Source: Kiloniella laminariae DSM 19542 (GTDB lineage: Bacteria > Pseudomonadota > Alphaproteobacteria > Kiloniellales > Kiloniellaceae). Taken from it: a stretch of 64,000 nucleotides of DNA. Under the pieces are notes generated by a model, which was given only the letters and a program-made list of their open reading frames with translations, searched no databases and had not been told where the DNA came from. The stretch covers positions 309,091 through 373,090 of the forward strand of contig NZ_KB893134.1 in NCBI RefSeq assembly GCF_000374005.1, written 5' to 3'. A program made the translations under genes and the position numbers. Below are positions 24,469-33,927 of this stretch, piece by piece (the first letter of the stretch is position 1; every line of letters starts with the position of its first letter).

Positions 24469-25368
24469 ATGCCGGACAACAACAATGTGCAGACAAAAGA
24501 TCCCCTTCGTGTCGTCCTGGTAACGGGGCTTTCAGGTGCTGGCCGTTCAACAGCAATGAAGGTTCTGGAAGATCACGGGTTCGAAGCGATTGATAATCTG
24601 CCTCTGGACCTGCTGGATGTGGTTATTGGCGACAAGCGTCGTCAACGCCCGTTGGCGGTCGGGATTGATATCCGTTCCCGGAATTTTTCTGCCAGCCCGC
24701 TTTTGCAGCATATCGAAAAGCTGCACAACGATGCGGAGCTGGATGTTTCTCTGGTTTTTCTTGATTGCTCTGTCGATGTGCTGGAACGGCGTTTCAAAGA
24801 AACCCGCCGCCGTCATCCGCTTGCTGCAGACCGGCCCTTGAAAGACGGCATCCTTGCCGAGCGCAGGCTGGTTGCCCCGCTTCAGGCCCGGGCCAACTAC
24901 GTGATTGACAGCTCGGATACCACCACGGCTGATTTTCGCCAGAATCTGACCGCCCTTCTCGGACTGGAAGAGAGCGGGATCATGACCATCCAGGTAATGT
25001 CTTTTTCCTATCGCTTCGGTGTGCCACGTGAAGCTGACCTGATGTTCGATGTCAGATTCTTGCGCAATCCCCACTATGACCCGGATTTGCGCCGGTTGAC
25101 CGGGCGGGACAAGGCCGTAGCTGATTATGTCCGGGAAGATCCGGACTATGCCGAATTTGCAGAGAGTCTCAAAAAACTGCTCCTGCCGCTGTTGCCGCGT
25201 TATCAACAGGAAGGCAAAAACTATCTGACCATTGCCATCGGTTGTACAGGGGGGCGACATCGATCTGTTGCGCTGACGGAATGGCTGGGGCGTCATCTGG
25301 GTAAAATATGGTCCCAGGTCATTATTGCTCATCGCGACATTGATCGTGAACCCGATCGCTATCGTTAA
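24469..25368 (+). CDS. rapZ: RNase adapter RapZ-family nucleotide-binding protein
   Basis: 299 residues. N-terminal P-loop VTGLSGAGRST (residues 18-28) and C-terminal IGCTGGRHRSV, both hallmarks of the RapZ/YvcJ family. The usual Walker A lysine is replaced by arginine (GAGRS), so nucleotide binding may be altered; the same change should be checked in relatives. In enterobacteria RapZ directs RNase E to a small RNA; in this group the target is unknown. It lies between hprK and the EIIA gene, in the standard PTS cluster. Confidence 0.92.
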   Translation: MPDNNNVQTKDPLRVVLVTGLSGAGRSTAMKVLEDHGFEAIDNLPLDLLDVVIGDKRRQRPLAVGIDIRSRNFSASPLLQHIEKLHNDAELDVSLVFLDCSVDVLERRFKETRRRHPLAADRPLKDGILAERRLVAPLQARANYVIDSSDTTTADFRQNLTALLGLEESGIMTIQVMSFSYRFGVPREADLMFDVRFLRNPHYDPDLRRLTGRDKAVADYVREDPDYAEFAESLKKLLLPLLPRYQQEGKNYLTIAIGCTGGRHRSVALTEWLGRHLGKIWSQVIIAHRDIDREPDRYR

Positions 25369-25521
25369 GGTCTGACGGGCAGGGAAAAAGCGGTGCCCCG
25401 GGAGTTCCCGTGAACCGGGATACGGTCTTGTTGACGAGATCCGAGGCTTTATCTTGTATGATGACCGGGAAAGCTGCTAGTTTTCCGGAATAAAAGGAAA
25501 GCGCCTGCGGAAAGGGAAGGC

Positions 25522-25926
25522 ATGATAGGGATGGTTTTGGTTACCCATGGTAACCTGGCGATCGAATTCGTGGCGGCATTACAACATGTCGTGGGCGAAC
25601 AGAGCCATATTGCGACGGTTTGTATCGGACCGGATGATGATATGGAACAACGCCGCAAGGATATCCTCAGTTCTGTAAAGCAGGTGGACGACGGCCAAGG
25701 TGTTGTGATCCTGACAGACATGTTTGGAGGCACACCATCCAATCTGGCGATCTCGGTGATGGATCAGGCCAATGTCGAGGTGGTTGCAGGGGTGAACTTG
25801 CCCTTGTTGATCAAGCTTGCCGGATTGCGCGAGTGTAAAAAAATGAAGGCTGCAGTTCTTGAAGCGCAGGAAGCGGGACGGAAATATATCCATGTTGCTT
25901 CAGAGCTTCTCGGGGACAAGGCCTAG
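25522..25926 (+). CDS. PTS EIIA, mannose-type
   Basis: 134 residues, a complete EIIA-Man domain. Phosphorylation site His9 in MIGMVLVTHGNLA. LTDMFGGTPSNLA is the conserved active-site loop. It accepts phosphate from HPr encoded next. No EIIB or EIIC permease is nearby, so the EIIA is regulatory, the usual state in alphaproteobacteria (targets of such EIIAs include kinases and transporters). It is preceded by a 153-base gap from rapZ and followed 50 bases later by ptsH. Confidence 0.93.
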   Translation: MIGMVLVTHGNLAIEFVAALQHVVGEQSHIATVCIGPDDDMEQRRKDILSSVKQVDDGQGVVILTDMFGGTPSNLAISVMDQANVEVVAGVNLPLLIKLAGLRECKKMKAAVLEAQEAGRKYIHVASELLGDKA

Positions 25927-25976
25927 GCCTCGGTTGCCGGCAGGTAAGGCCGGATGTTTGCGGCGGGGGAACAAGA

Positions 25977-26243
25977 GTGCTGACGCAGAAAGTTACCATT
26001 CTCAATAAACGGGGGCTGCATGCCCGGGCTTCGGCCAAATTTGTCAAACTGGCAGAGAGCTTTGAGGCGGATGTCACGGTTCGTAAAGACGATACCGCCG
26101 TTTCAGGTTGTTCGATTATGGGGCTGATGATGCTGGCGGCAGCGCCAGGCTGTGAAATCGAATTGACGGCAGCGGGGCCTTCCGCCGAGAGCGCCATGGC
26201 AGCGCTGGTCGAACTGGTTGCCAACAAGTTTGATGAGGATTGA
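25977..26243 (+). CDS. ptsH: Phosphocarrier protein HPr
   Basis: 88 residues, start GTG 25977 with GGGGGA upstream. Active-site His15 in NKRGLHARASAKF. The regulatory serine Ser46 sits in CSIMGLMMLAA, the target of HPr kinase. It passes phosphate from EI to EIIA. The cluster order hprK-rapZ-EIIA-ptsH-ptsI is typical of alphaproteobacteria. Confidence 0.95.
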   Translation: MLTQKVTILNKRGLHARASAKFVKLAESFEADVTVRKDDTAVSGCSIMGLMMLAAAPGCEIELTAAGPSAESAMAALVELVANKFDED

Positions 26244-26319
26244 ACCGGGGAGATAACCTCCTGTCCGCTATCTGGTCGGGGGATGTGTTTTAATAGTGGC
26301 AAGAAGTTAGGGAAACTAC

Positions 26320-28086
26320 GTGAAAGAGAATCAGGGCGAAAGGATTTTTGAAGGTCTCGCTGTTTCTCCGGGCGTGGTCATTGGACCTGCCTACGTTAGT
26401 GAAGCCAGCGACATCCAGATTCAGGAATACCGGGTTCCGACGGCAAAAATTCCCGCTGAACTGATCCGGTTTGCCGACGCGGTAGAACGCGCGCTTGATC
26501 AGGTTTCCAAGCTGCAGGGACAGGCCCAGGATTTCCATGGAACTGCCGCTGAAGAGCTTGGCTATCTGCTGGATGCCCATGTCCAGATGCTGAAAAGCAG
26601 CAGTTTGATCGGGGGTATCAAAGCCCGGATTCAGACAGGGCAGAAAAACGCCGAAGCAGCTGTGATGGCCGAGGTGGGACAGATCGCCCGCAAGTTCACC
26701 TCGATCAAGGACCCCTATCTGCGAACCAAAGCTCATGAAGTCCGGGAAGTGGGACACCGCATTGTGCGGAACCTGAGCAAGATAGAAACTGACTCCTATT
26801 CCGGCCTCAACGAGAATTCGGTGATTCTGGCAGAAGAAATCACCCCGGCAGATACCGCCATGATGGATCCTGCCTGGATCGGTGGATTTGCGACGGTGCT
26901 TGGCGGACCGGAAGGTCATACCGCGATCATGGCCCGTTCTCTTGGTCTTCCGGCGGTTCTGGGGGTTCCCGGACTTTTGGCCGGGATTGAAAGCGGTCAG
27001 ATTATTATTGTTGATGGCACCAATGGTCTGGTTTTTGTCAATCCGACCGAGGCGCGAATCAAGGATTACAAACGCCGCCAGAAAGATATTGAGCGGGAAG
27101 TCCGCTCGCTGGCACGCCTGCGCGATGTTCCTGCCCTTACCAAGGATGATCACCGGGTTGCCCTGCAGGCCAATGTGGAGCTGCCGAGAGAGACCGGACA
27201 GGCCGTGGCCAACGGGGCCGAAGGTGTCGGGCTGTTGCGGACTGAGTTTCTGTTCATGAACCGGGATGAACTGCCCACAGAACAAGAGCAGTATGAAGCG
27301 CTTGCTGAAATCATCGATGGCATGTCCGGGCGTCCGGTGACGGTCCGTACCCTTGATGCAGGGGGGGAAAAACTGGTTTCCGCTCTGGGAACAGCCCCGA
27401 GCGAATCACTGAACCCGGCTCTGGGACTAAGAGCGATCCGATTGTCGCTAAAACATCGGGATTTGCTGGAGACACAGTTGCGGGCGATCCTGCGGGCCAG
27501 CGCGCATGGGCCGTTACGAATTTTGCTGCCGATGGTGACGCATCCGGGCGAGGTGCGCGAAGTGCGCCGCTGCCTGATGGAAGTGGCTGAAGAACTCAAA
27601 CAGCGAGACGTGAGGATTGCAGATCCTCTGCCGCCTCTCGGCATTATGATCGAGGTGCCGGGGGCGGCCCTTCTGGCAGACGGTTTGGCCAAAGTTGCCG
27701 ATTTTTTTGCCATCGGCACCAACGACCTGACCATGTATACCCTGGCGATTGACCGTGCCGAGGAACAGGTGGCCTATCTCTATAATCCGCTGCATCCGGC
27801 GGTGCTCAAACTGATTTCCCTGACTGTAGAGGCCGCGCGACGGGCACATATTCCCGTGTCTGTCTGTGGCGAGGTCGCTGGGGATGTTAACTTCGCCCCG
27901 CTGTTGCTGGGACTGGGGGTCCGTGATCTTTCCATGAGTTCCAATGCCCTGCCCCGGGTGAAAAACCGTATTTTGCAGCTGGATATGGCAGAAGCAGTTC
28001 GCCGGGCAGAAACCATTATGACGCAGCATGATCCAGGCCGTATCGCCATGCTTCTGCAGGACTATAACGAACGCTTCACCAGTTAA
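26320..28086 (+). CDS. ptsI: PTS enzyme I (phosphoenolpyruvate-protein phosphotransferase)
   Basis: 588 residues, start GTG 26320. An N-terminal HPr-binding and phosphohistidine domain carries His200 in GGPEGHTAIMARSLGLPA. The C-terminal PEP-binding barrel contains RTEFLFM, IMIEVPGAAL and IGTNDLTMYTLAIDR. There is no GAF domain, which separates it from PtsP. It starts the phosphorelay to HPr and EIIA. The stop is only five bases from the convergent AllA-like gene, so no terminator separates the two. Confidence 0.95.
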   Translation: MKENQGERIFEGLAVSPGVVIGPAYVSEASDIQIQEYRVPTAKIPAELIRFADAVERALDQVSKLQGQAQDFHGTAAEELGYLLDAHVQMLKSSSLIGGIKARIQTGQKNAEAAVMAEVGQIARKFTSIKDPYLRTKAHEVREVGHRIVRNLSKIETDSYSGLNENSVILAEEITPADTAMMDPAWIGGFATVLGGPEGHTAIMARSLGLPAVLGVPGLLAGIESGQIIIVDGTNGLVFVNPTEARIKDYKRRQKDIEREVRSLARLRDVPALTKDDHRVALQANVELPRETGQAVANGAEGVGLLRTEFLFMNRDELPTEQEQYEALAEIIDGMSGRPVTVRTLDAGGEKLVSALGTAPSESLNPALGLRAIRLSLKHRDLLETQLRAILRASAHGPLRILLPMVTHPGEVREVRRCLMEVAEELKQRDVRIADPLPPLGIMIEVPGAALLADGLAKVADFFAIGTNDLTMYTLAIDRAEEQVAYLYNPLHPAVLKLISLTVEAARRAHIPVSVCGEVAGDVNFAPLLLGLGVRDLSMSSNALPRVKNRILQLDMAEAVRRAETIMTQHDPGRIAMLLQDYNERFTS

Positions 28087-28091
28087 TCATT

Positions 28092-28784
28092 TTAGTCCTG
28101 CTTCTGGATATCGTCAGGTGTGAGCGGTATCCGCAGAAAGACGCCGAATTCTTCGGTAAAGTTGCAGCTGACCCGGGCATGAACGGCGCCCTGTTTGTCG
28201 TAGAAGCGTGACCTTGGCGAAAGTGGTGTGATGGCTTCGTGCCAGATTCCCGGATGAATACAGATCCCGAAACTGCCGTCACAATAGAAGGCGACCCAGT
28301 CCTTGGGGTGCATGTCGTCTCCTGTTTTAGCCAGGGCAGTGATGAAGGGGCGGTTATCCAGCGGGTAAAACAGCTGTGCGCCGTCAGGATGGTAATTGGC
28401 GTGCCAGATCAGGAGCTGGTCACGTTTTGCCTCCGGGTTGTCTCTTCTGGCCTTTGCCGGAAGTTCCGACCAACCCAGAATATAGCGGTCCTTGACGGCC
28501 ATGTTTTCCCCGAGCAGGAAATCACCTTCCCACCAGAACTCGAAAATGCCTTCAAGGTGCCCTGCTTCATCGCCTGTACCTTCGTCAATGGAACGCCAGC
28601 CCAATGCTGGCCAGCGGACGATCTCGACCGGGTGGGCCATGTAATCAGTAACAAGAGTGCCAAATCCTTTGAGGCTTTCTGCTGTTGCCCGAACCAGCGG
28701 AATGTCGAACAGAGGCAATTCGCCAGGTACGGGTGGTGCCATGTAATCGAAGCTTTTTTTCCGGCCTGAATCTTTTGTTGCCAT
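28092..28784 (-). CDS. Ureidoglycolate lyase-like (AllA-family) protein
   Basis: 230 residues from ATG 28782-28784 (SD GAGG seven bases upstream). The fold region LLIWHANYHPDGAQLFYPLDNRPFI and HPGIWHEAITPL recall the cupin-like AllA family (Pfam ureidoglycolate hydrolase/lyase), in which the final WH motif is near the active site. It is longer than E. coli AllA (about 160), with an added N-terminal 60 residues. No other purine-degradation genes are nearby, so another carbon-nitrogen substrate is possible. It faces a divergent LysR regulator. Confidence 0.75.
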   Translation of the reverse strand: MATKDSGRKKSFDYMAPPVPGELPLFDIPLVRATAESLKGFGTLVTDYMAHPVEIVRWPALGWRSIDEGTGDEAGHLEGIFEFWWEGDFLLGENMAVKDRYILGWSELPAKARRDNPEAKRDQLLIWHANYHPDGAQLFYPLDNRPFITALAKTGDDMHPKDWVAFYCDGSFGICIHPGIWHEAITPLSPRSRFYDKQGAVHARVSCNFTEEFGVFLRIPLTPDDIQKQD

Positions 28785-28924
28785 GACGGTCCCTCTGTTT
28801 CCTGATGATGCGCCCTGTAGTGAGTTTGCAGCTTGCAAAGAGCAGGGGCGACAATCAAATTAAATAAGCTGTAACATAAATTTAAAAAAATTTAACTCGC
28901 GTTATTATCCGGGGAGAGATCGGT

Positions 28925-29821
28925 ATGCGGCACAGTCAGCTTCGGGCGTTTGATGCTGTGGCAAGGGAGGGGAGCTTTTCCCGGGCGGCCCAGCTTTTGA
29001 AATTAACTCCGCCTGCCGTGACAATACAGGTGCGCAGTCTTGAGGAAAGTTATGGTCTGACCCTGTTTCACCGCAGTGGCGGGCAGGCCCTGCTGACAAA
29101 AGATGGACAGGAACTGTTTAACAAGACCCGGCAGTTCTTTCTGGAGGAGGAGCAAATTCAGGAGCATCTCTCGGCTTCGTCTGCTCTGGAGCGGGGGCAT
29201 TTGAAGATTGCAGCTGATGGCCCCCATGTTGCCTTGCCTTTGATCGCGGCCTTCCGCGAGCGTTATCCGGGGGTGACGCTTTCTGTCAGTCTGGGGAATG
29301 CCGAGTCTGTACGGCAGGATATTCTTGCGCAGAGAGGCGATGTGGGGATTACAGCGAACTGTGCCGGAGACGATCGCCTGATCCTTGATAATCTCTCGCT
29401 TCAGTCCATGGTCGCCCTGGTGCCTGTCGAGCATTCCCTGGCAGAACGCCAGCAGATCAGGCTGGCTGAATTGATGGCCGAGCAATTGATCCTGCGCGAA
29501 CGCGGGTCCAATACACGCCGGGTTCTGGATCTGGCGGTGAAACAACAGGGGCTTGCCTATGAAGAGGTACTTGAACTCGGCAGCCGCGAAGCCGTCCGCG
29601 AAGCTGTGGCGGTGGGACTGGGGGTCGGGTTTCTTTTTGAACATGAGGTCTGGGGAGACAACCGAACCCATGCATTACTGATTGATGAATTGCGCGACAG
29701 CAACAGGGATATGGTTATCTGCCTGAAAAGTCAGATCAAGCGACGTTCGGTCGAGGCTTTTGTTTTGCTGGCACGGGAAATGGCGGGAGCAGCTCTGTCA
29801 GGACAAAAGGTCCCCGTATAG
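28925..29821 (+). CDS. LysR-family transcriptional regulator
   Basis: 298 residues. The N-terminal winged helix (LRAFDAVAREGSFSRAAQLLKLTPPAVTIQVRSLEE) fits LTTR DNA-binding domains. Residues 90-290 are a substrate-binding effector domain. It resembles LTTRs of the CysB/PhnF-type phosphonate and purine-related group, but the inducer cannot be read. It is divergent from the AllA-like gene with a 140-base AT-rich intergenic region, so it most likely regulates that gene. It ends 20 bases before the ahcY promoter. Confidence 0.9.
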   Translation: MRHSQLRAFDAVAREGSFSRAAQLLKLTPPAVTIQVRSLEESYGLTLFHRSGGQALLTKDGQELFNKTRQFFLEEEQIQEHLSASSALERGHLKIAADGPHVALPLIAAFRERYPGVTLSVSLGNAESVRQDILAQRGDVGITANCAGDDRLILDNLSLQSMVALVPVEHSLAERQQIRLAELMAEQLILRERGSNTRRVLDLAVKQQGLAYEEVLELGSREAVREAVAVGLGVGFLFEHEVWGDNRTHALLIDELRDSNRDMVICLKSQIKRRSVEAFVLLAREMAGAALSGQKVPV

Positions 29822-29841
29822 GTGAAGAGAGGCAAAACGGG

Positions 29842-29870
29842 TTGCCATTTGCCCTCAAGGCTGCTATTCA
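29842..29870 (+). promoter_or_regulatory. Candidate ahcY promoter
   Basis: TTGCCA at 29842-29847, an exact 17-base spacer, TATTCA at 29865-29870, giving a start near 29877. The palindrome at 29886-29905 would then lie just inside the transcript, a typical repressor position. Confidence 0.45.
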
Positions 29871-29885
29871 TTCCCTCAAATTACA

Positions 29886-29905
29886 ACATAAAGAATTCTT
29901 TATGT
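29886..29905. promoter_or_regulatory. Perfect 20-bp palindrome, probable ahcY operator
   Basis: ACATAAAGAATTCTTTATGT is a perfect inverted repeat with no spacer, 30 bases before the ahcY start and directly after a -10-like element. Small dimeric repressors such as ArsR-family SAM/SAH regulators (SahR/SamR) act on methyl-cycle genes in proteobacteria. Assigning one here is inference. Confidence 0.65.
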
Positions 29906-29935
29906 GAAGTTATTTTCTTTGATGAGAGTGATAGA

Positions 29936-31231
29936 ATGACTGAATTTACGGATTACAAAGTTGCCGACATGTCCCTGGCTGACTGGGGCCGCAAGGAAAT
30001 TGCCATTGCTGAAACTGAAATGCCGGGCCTGATGGCGCTGCGTGAAGAGTTCGGCGCGAGCAAACCTTTGGCTGGTGCACGTATCGCCGGTTGCCTGCAC
30101 ATGACCATTCAGACTGCTGTTCTGATTGAGACACTGACGGCGCTTGGTGCTGAAGTCCGCTGGTCTTCCTGTAACATTTTCTCGACCCAGGATCAGGCTG
30201 CTGCTGCGATTGCGGCAACGGGTGTTCCTGTTTTTGCCTGGAAAAAAGAAACCGAAGAAGAATTCGTCTGGTGTATCGAGCAGACAATCGAAGGTCCAAA
30301 CGGCTGGCGTCCAAACATGATTCTGGATGATGGCGGCGATCTCACCGTAATGATGCATGATCAATATCCCGAGCTTCTGAAAGATGTGCGTGGCCTTTCC
30401 GAAGAAACCACCACAGGTGTGCACCGTCTTTATGAAATGGTGAAAAAGGGCACACTTGCTGTTCCCGCCATCAACGTGAACGATTCAGTAACCAAGTCAA
30501 AATTTGACAACCTCTATGGCTGCCGTGAGTCACTGGTTGACGGTATCAAGCGTGCAACCGATGTGATGATTGCCGGTAAAATCGCCGTTGTCTGTGGTTT
30601 TGGTGATGTGGGCAAAGGCTCTGCCGCGTCCCTGCGTACACAGGGTGCCCGGGTTCTGGTGACAGAAATTGATCCGATCTGTGCTTTGCAGGCTGCCATG
30701 GAAGGCTACGAAGTTACGACACTGGAAGATGCCGCTGCGCTGGGTGATATTTTTGTAACCACCACAGGAAACAAGGACATCATCACCATCGACCACATGC
30801 GGGCGATGAAAGACCGTGCGATTGTGTGTAACATCGGTCACTTTGATTCCGAAATCCAAATCGCTGCACTGCGCAATCTGACCTGGCACAATGTCAAGGA
30901 TCAGGTAGACGAAGTCGAGTTCCCTGACGGCAAACGCCTGATCGTTCTGGCTGAAGGCCGCCTGGTGAACCTGGGCTGTGCAACAGGTCACCCGAGCTTT
31001 GTGATGTCTGCTTCTTTCACCAACCAAGTGCTGGCGCAGATCGAGCTGTGGAATAATGCGGCGGATTACGAACGCAAGGTATATGTTCTGCCGAAACACC
31101 TTGATGAAAAGGTTGCTGCACTGCATCTCGCGAAACTTGGCGTGAAGCTGACCAAGCTGAGCCAAGAGCAGTCAGAATACATCGGTGTTCCTGTTGAAGG
31201 GCCGTTCAAACCGGATCATTATCGCTACTAA
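29936..31231 (+). CDS. ahcY: S-adenosylhomocysteine hydrolase
   Basis: 431 residues starting [12 protein letters not shown] at ATG 29936; the frame is open 114 bases further upstream, but that part overlaps the promoter. NAD-binding [20 protein letters not shown] and [11 protein letters not shown], substrate-binding DDGGDLT, and C-terminal [19 protein letters not shown](P)...FKPDHYRY identify the enzyme. It splits S-adenosylhomocysteine to adenosine and homocysteine, clearing the product of methylation. It is followed by a strong terminator. Confidence 0.98.
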   Translation: MTEFTDYKVADMSLADWGRKEIAIAETEMPGLMALREEFGASKPLAGARIAGCLHMTIQTAVLIETLTALGAEVRWSSCNIFSTQDQAAAAIAATGVPVFAWKKETEEEFVWCIEQTIEGPNGWRPNMILDDGGDLTVMMHDQYPELLKDVRGLSEETTTGVHRLYEMVKKGTLAVPAINVNDSVTKSKFDNLYGCRESLVDGIKRATDVMIAGKIAVVCGFGDVGKGSAASLRTQGARVLVTEIDPICALQAAMEGYEVTTLEDAAALGDIFVTTTGNKDIITIDHMRAMKDRAIVCNIGHFDSEIQIAALRNLTWHNVKDQVDEVEFPDGKRLIVLAEGRLVNLGCATGHPSFVMSASFTNQVLAQIELWNNAADYERKVYVLPKHLDEKVAALHLAKLGVKLTKLSQEQSEYIGVPVEGPFKPDHYRY

Positions 31232-31252
31232 GCTGGTCGATAACCGAACAAG

Positions 31253-31286
31253 ACAAGGGGGCGCAGATTTTTCTGTGCCCCCTTGT
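31253..31286 (+). terminator. ahcY terminator
   Basis: ACAAGGGGGCGCAG pairs with CTGTGCCCCCTTGT (one G-T position) across a short T-rich loop, followed by TGTTTC. It starts 22 bases after the ahcY stop. Confidence 0.85.
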
Positions 31287-31433
31287 TGTTTCAACGCCTT
31301 GTTCCATCTGAATAAAATCTTTACACTTGGTTAAGTTGTATCGGCTGTTGGCCGGACAGGTCTTTAAGGGAATGTTCTGCTGGTCGGGGTTGTCGGCTGG
31401 AATGTTCCCTCCGGATTTACTGAGGGGAACGCG

Positions 31434-33887
31434 GTGTCGTCATTTTCGGCTTATCTGCCGGGTCTGTTTTTTGCCTTTATGATCTTGATCGGGGCAGCAG
31501 TTCTCGTCTTTGCCTATCGTTATCGCTGGATGATGGCGCAACAGAAATTTCAGGAACTTCAGTCCCGGGCTGGTCTTGACCGCGCGGCCCTGCTGGCGGC
31601 CCCGCTGGGCTGTCTGACCTTTTCACACAAGGACCAAAAACCCCGGGCAAGTGCCGGATTGATCCGTGAATTCGGTCTTGATCATGGCGAGATTGATTTT
31701 AACGCCGTTTCTATTCTTTTTCAGCGCGGGGGCACCAAACCAAACGCGCTTATCGAAGCTGTTGAATCTCTACGCGGGGCAGGGAAGTCCTTTATTCTGA
31801 CCTTGCCAGCCAAAGGCAGAACCTATCGCATTTCCGGCCAGAGGATTGAACCCTTTACCGGCCAGCCTGTGGCGGATGTGGTGTGGTTTTCGGACATCAG
31901 TGATCTGGAGAGACAGATTCATGCTGCGCATGAAAATTCACGGCATTCGGGTGACTTGCTCGACAATCTGCCTTTGCCGGTATGGATGCGGGATGGCAAC
32001 CTTTCCCTGACCTATTGCAACAAATATTATGCCGCAATCGTCGAAGTTGATGCCGCGGAAGCGGTCAAAAACAATATGGAATTGCTTGATCGTTCCAAAG
32101 CAGGGCAGGCCCTTGACCTGGCCCGGAGAGCCCTGGCGACAAAAGAGCTGGTTTCGCAAAGACAGCATGCAATTATCGGTGGCGAACGGCGTCTGCTGGA
32201 AATTTGCGAGAAGGCTTTGGATGACACTTCGCTCATTGGTTTTGCTTTGGATAAAACCGGGTTGGAAGAAGCTGAAGGTGAGTTGAGCCGACATATCAAT
32301 GCTCATGCCCAGGTGTTGGAAAATCTGGGGATTGCTATTTCAATCTACGGGCCGGACCAGCGGCTGAAGTTTTTTAACTCTGCCTATGCCACTCTTTTCA
32401 AACTCAATGATGAGTTCCTGCGGTCTGAACCGATGCTCAGCGAGATTCTTGACAGCCTGAGGGAAAACCGCCGCCTTCCTGAATATGCCAACTTCCCTGA
32501 ATTTAAACAGCAGCGCCTGCGGGAATACCGGACCATGATCGAGCCGGTCGAGGAGTTGATGCATCTGACCGATGGCACAACCCTGCGTTCGGTTGCCACG
32601 GCCCATCCCTTTGGCGGTGTGTTGGAAACAGTTGAAGATGTGACGGACCGGCTGGCGCTGGAGCGTTCCTATAACACCCTGACAGCCGTCCAGCGCGAAA
32701 CGCTGAACAAGCTTTATGAAGCTGTTGCGGTTTATGGTGCGGATGGTCGGCTGAAACTGTTTAATCCTACCTTTGCCCAGATCTGGAAACAGCCGGAAGA
32801 GTTCCTCAAAACCGAGCCCCATGTGCGGGATGTGGTTGCGCGGGGGCGGGAACTGTTTGATGTTACTGACGAGCAATGGGAAGCCCAGCAGGAATTTATG
32901 GTCGCCCGCGTCTGTGAGCCCGAGCCGAGAAGCGGACGGAAGGTTCGGGCAGACGGTGTCGTGCTGGACTGGGCACAGGTCCTGCTGCCTGACGGTGCTT
33001 CCTTGCTGACATTCCTGGACGTGACGGACTCTTTTACTGTTGAGCGGGCTCTGTTGGAGAAGAACGAGGCGCTCGAGACAGCAGATCGTCTCAAGACCGA
33101 GTTTATCGCCAATGTGTCCTATGAACTGCGGACACCTCTGAATGCGATTGTCGGCTTTGCCGAAATACTGGAAAACCAGTTCTTTGGTGAACTGAACGAG
33201 CGTCAGAAGGAATACAGCCAGGCGATCGTGGAATCCTCTCACCGCCTGATGGCCCTGATCAACGACATTCTTGATCTGGCGACGATCGAGGCCGGATATC
33301 TCTATCTCGATCTGGCTGAGGTCAAGGTCGATCAGATGTTGCAGCATCTGCACACAATCGGGCATGAGCGCGCCCGCCACCGCAATGTCGAGATCGACAT
33401 CGACTGCAGTGATGACATCGGTTCGGTTCTTGTTGATGAACGCCGCTTGACCCAAGCGCTTTTCAACCTGCTTATCAATGCCGTGAAGTTCTCCCCCGAA
33501 GGCGCAACGGTCGCCATTACAGCCCGCAAGGATACCGAGCTGCGTCTGTCGGTTTCAGATAGCGGTGTGGGGATTGGCCGCGCGGATCAAAAAAGGGTTT
33601 TTGACCGTTTTGAACGGGGTGAAGGCCATGCCAAGCAGGCAGGGGCCGGCCTTGGGCTTTCTTTGGTGAAAAGCCTGGTCGAGTTGCATGGCGGATGGGT
33701 TGAACTGGAGTCCGAGATTAATGAAGGAACCACAGTCACCTGTCATATTCCTTTGCTGGATGACAAGGATATAAAGAAAAAAAATATCGAGCCGCCAGAG
33801 CAGGAAATTACTTCGGGAAATATCCGCAATATCACCAGTACTCTGGATAAACCTGTTGCGAACGACCCGCCTTCAAATGAGCCATAA
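31434..33887 (+). CDS. divL: DivL-like tyrosine pseudo-histidine kinase
   Basis: 817 residues, start GTG 31434 with GAGGGG upstream. One N-terminal membrane segment (about 9-29), three PAS-like regions at roughly 155-270, 285-400 and 410-520, then a kinase core. The H box reads NVSYELRTPLNAIVGF: Tyr563 replaces the phospho-accepting histidine, the hallmark of DivL, which regulates CckA and the CtrA cell-cycle pathway. N box LTQALFNLLINAVKFSP and G boxes DSGVGIG and GAGLGLSLVKS are intact. The start of the tsaE-addAB cluster follows, as in other alphaproteobacteria. Confidence 0.93.
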   Translation: MSSFSAYLPGLFFAFMILIGAAVLVFAYRYRWMMAQQKFQELQSRAGLDRAALLAAPLGCLTFSHKDQKPRASAGLIREFGLDHGEIDFNAVSILFQRGGTKPNALIEAVESLRGAGKSFILTLPAKGRTYRISGQRIEPFTGQPVADVVWFSDISDLERQIHAAHENSRHSGDLLDNLPLPVWMRDGNLSLTYCNKYYAAIVEVDAAEAVKNNMELLDRSKAGQALDLARRALATKELVSQRQHAIIGGERRLLEICEKALDDTSLIGFALDKTGLEEAEGELSRHINAHAQVLENLGIAISIYGPDQRLKFFNSAYATLFKLNDEFLRSEPMLSEILDSLRENRRLPEYANFPEFKQQRLREYRTMIEPVEELMHLTDGTTLRSVATAHPFGGVLETVEDVTDRLALERSYNTLTAVQRETLNKLYEAVAVYGADGRLKLFNPTFAQIWKQPEEFLKTEPHVRDVVARGRELFDVTDEQWEAQQEFMVARVCEPEPRSGRKVRADGVVLDWAQVLLPDGASLLTFLDVTDSFTVERALLEKNEALETADRLKTEFIANVSYELRTPLNAIVGFAEILENQFFGELNERQKEYSQAIVESSHRLMALINDILDLATIEAGYLYLDLAEVKVDQMLQHLHTIGHERARHRNVEIDIDCSDDIGSVLVDERRLTQALFNLLINAVKFSPEGATVAITARKDTELRLSVSDSGVGIGRADQKRVFDRFERGEGHAKQAGAGLGLSLVKSLVELHGGWVELESEINEGTTVTCHIPLLDDKDIKKKNIEPPEQEITSGNIRNITSTLDKPVANDPPSNEP

Positions 33888-33927
33888 CAGCAGTCAAAGT
33901 TTTCCGGAATTATTATAAGGGTGTGAC

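Noticed and set aside
29822..29935. SAH riboswitch in the ahcY leader
   Set aside because: The leader is only about 60 bases after the predicted start and forms a simple palindrome; no aptamer-like structure is visible.
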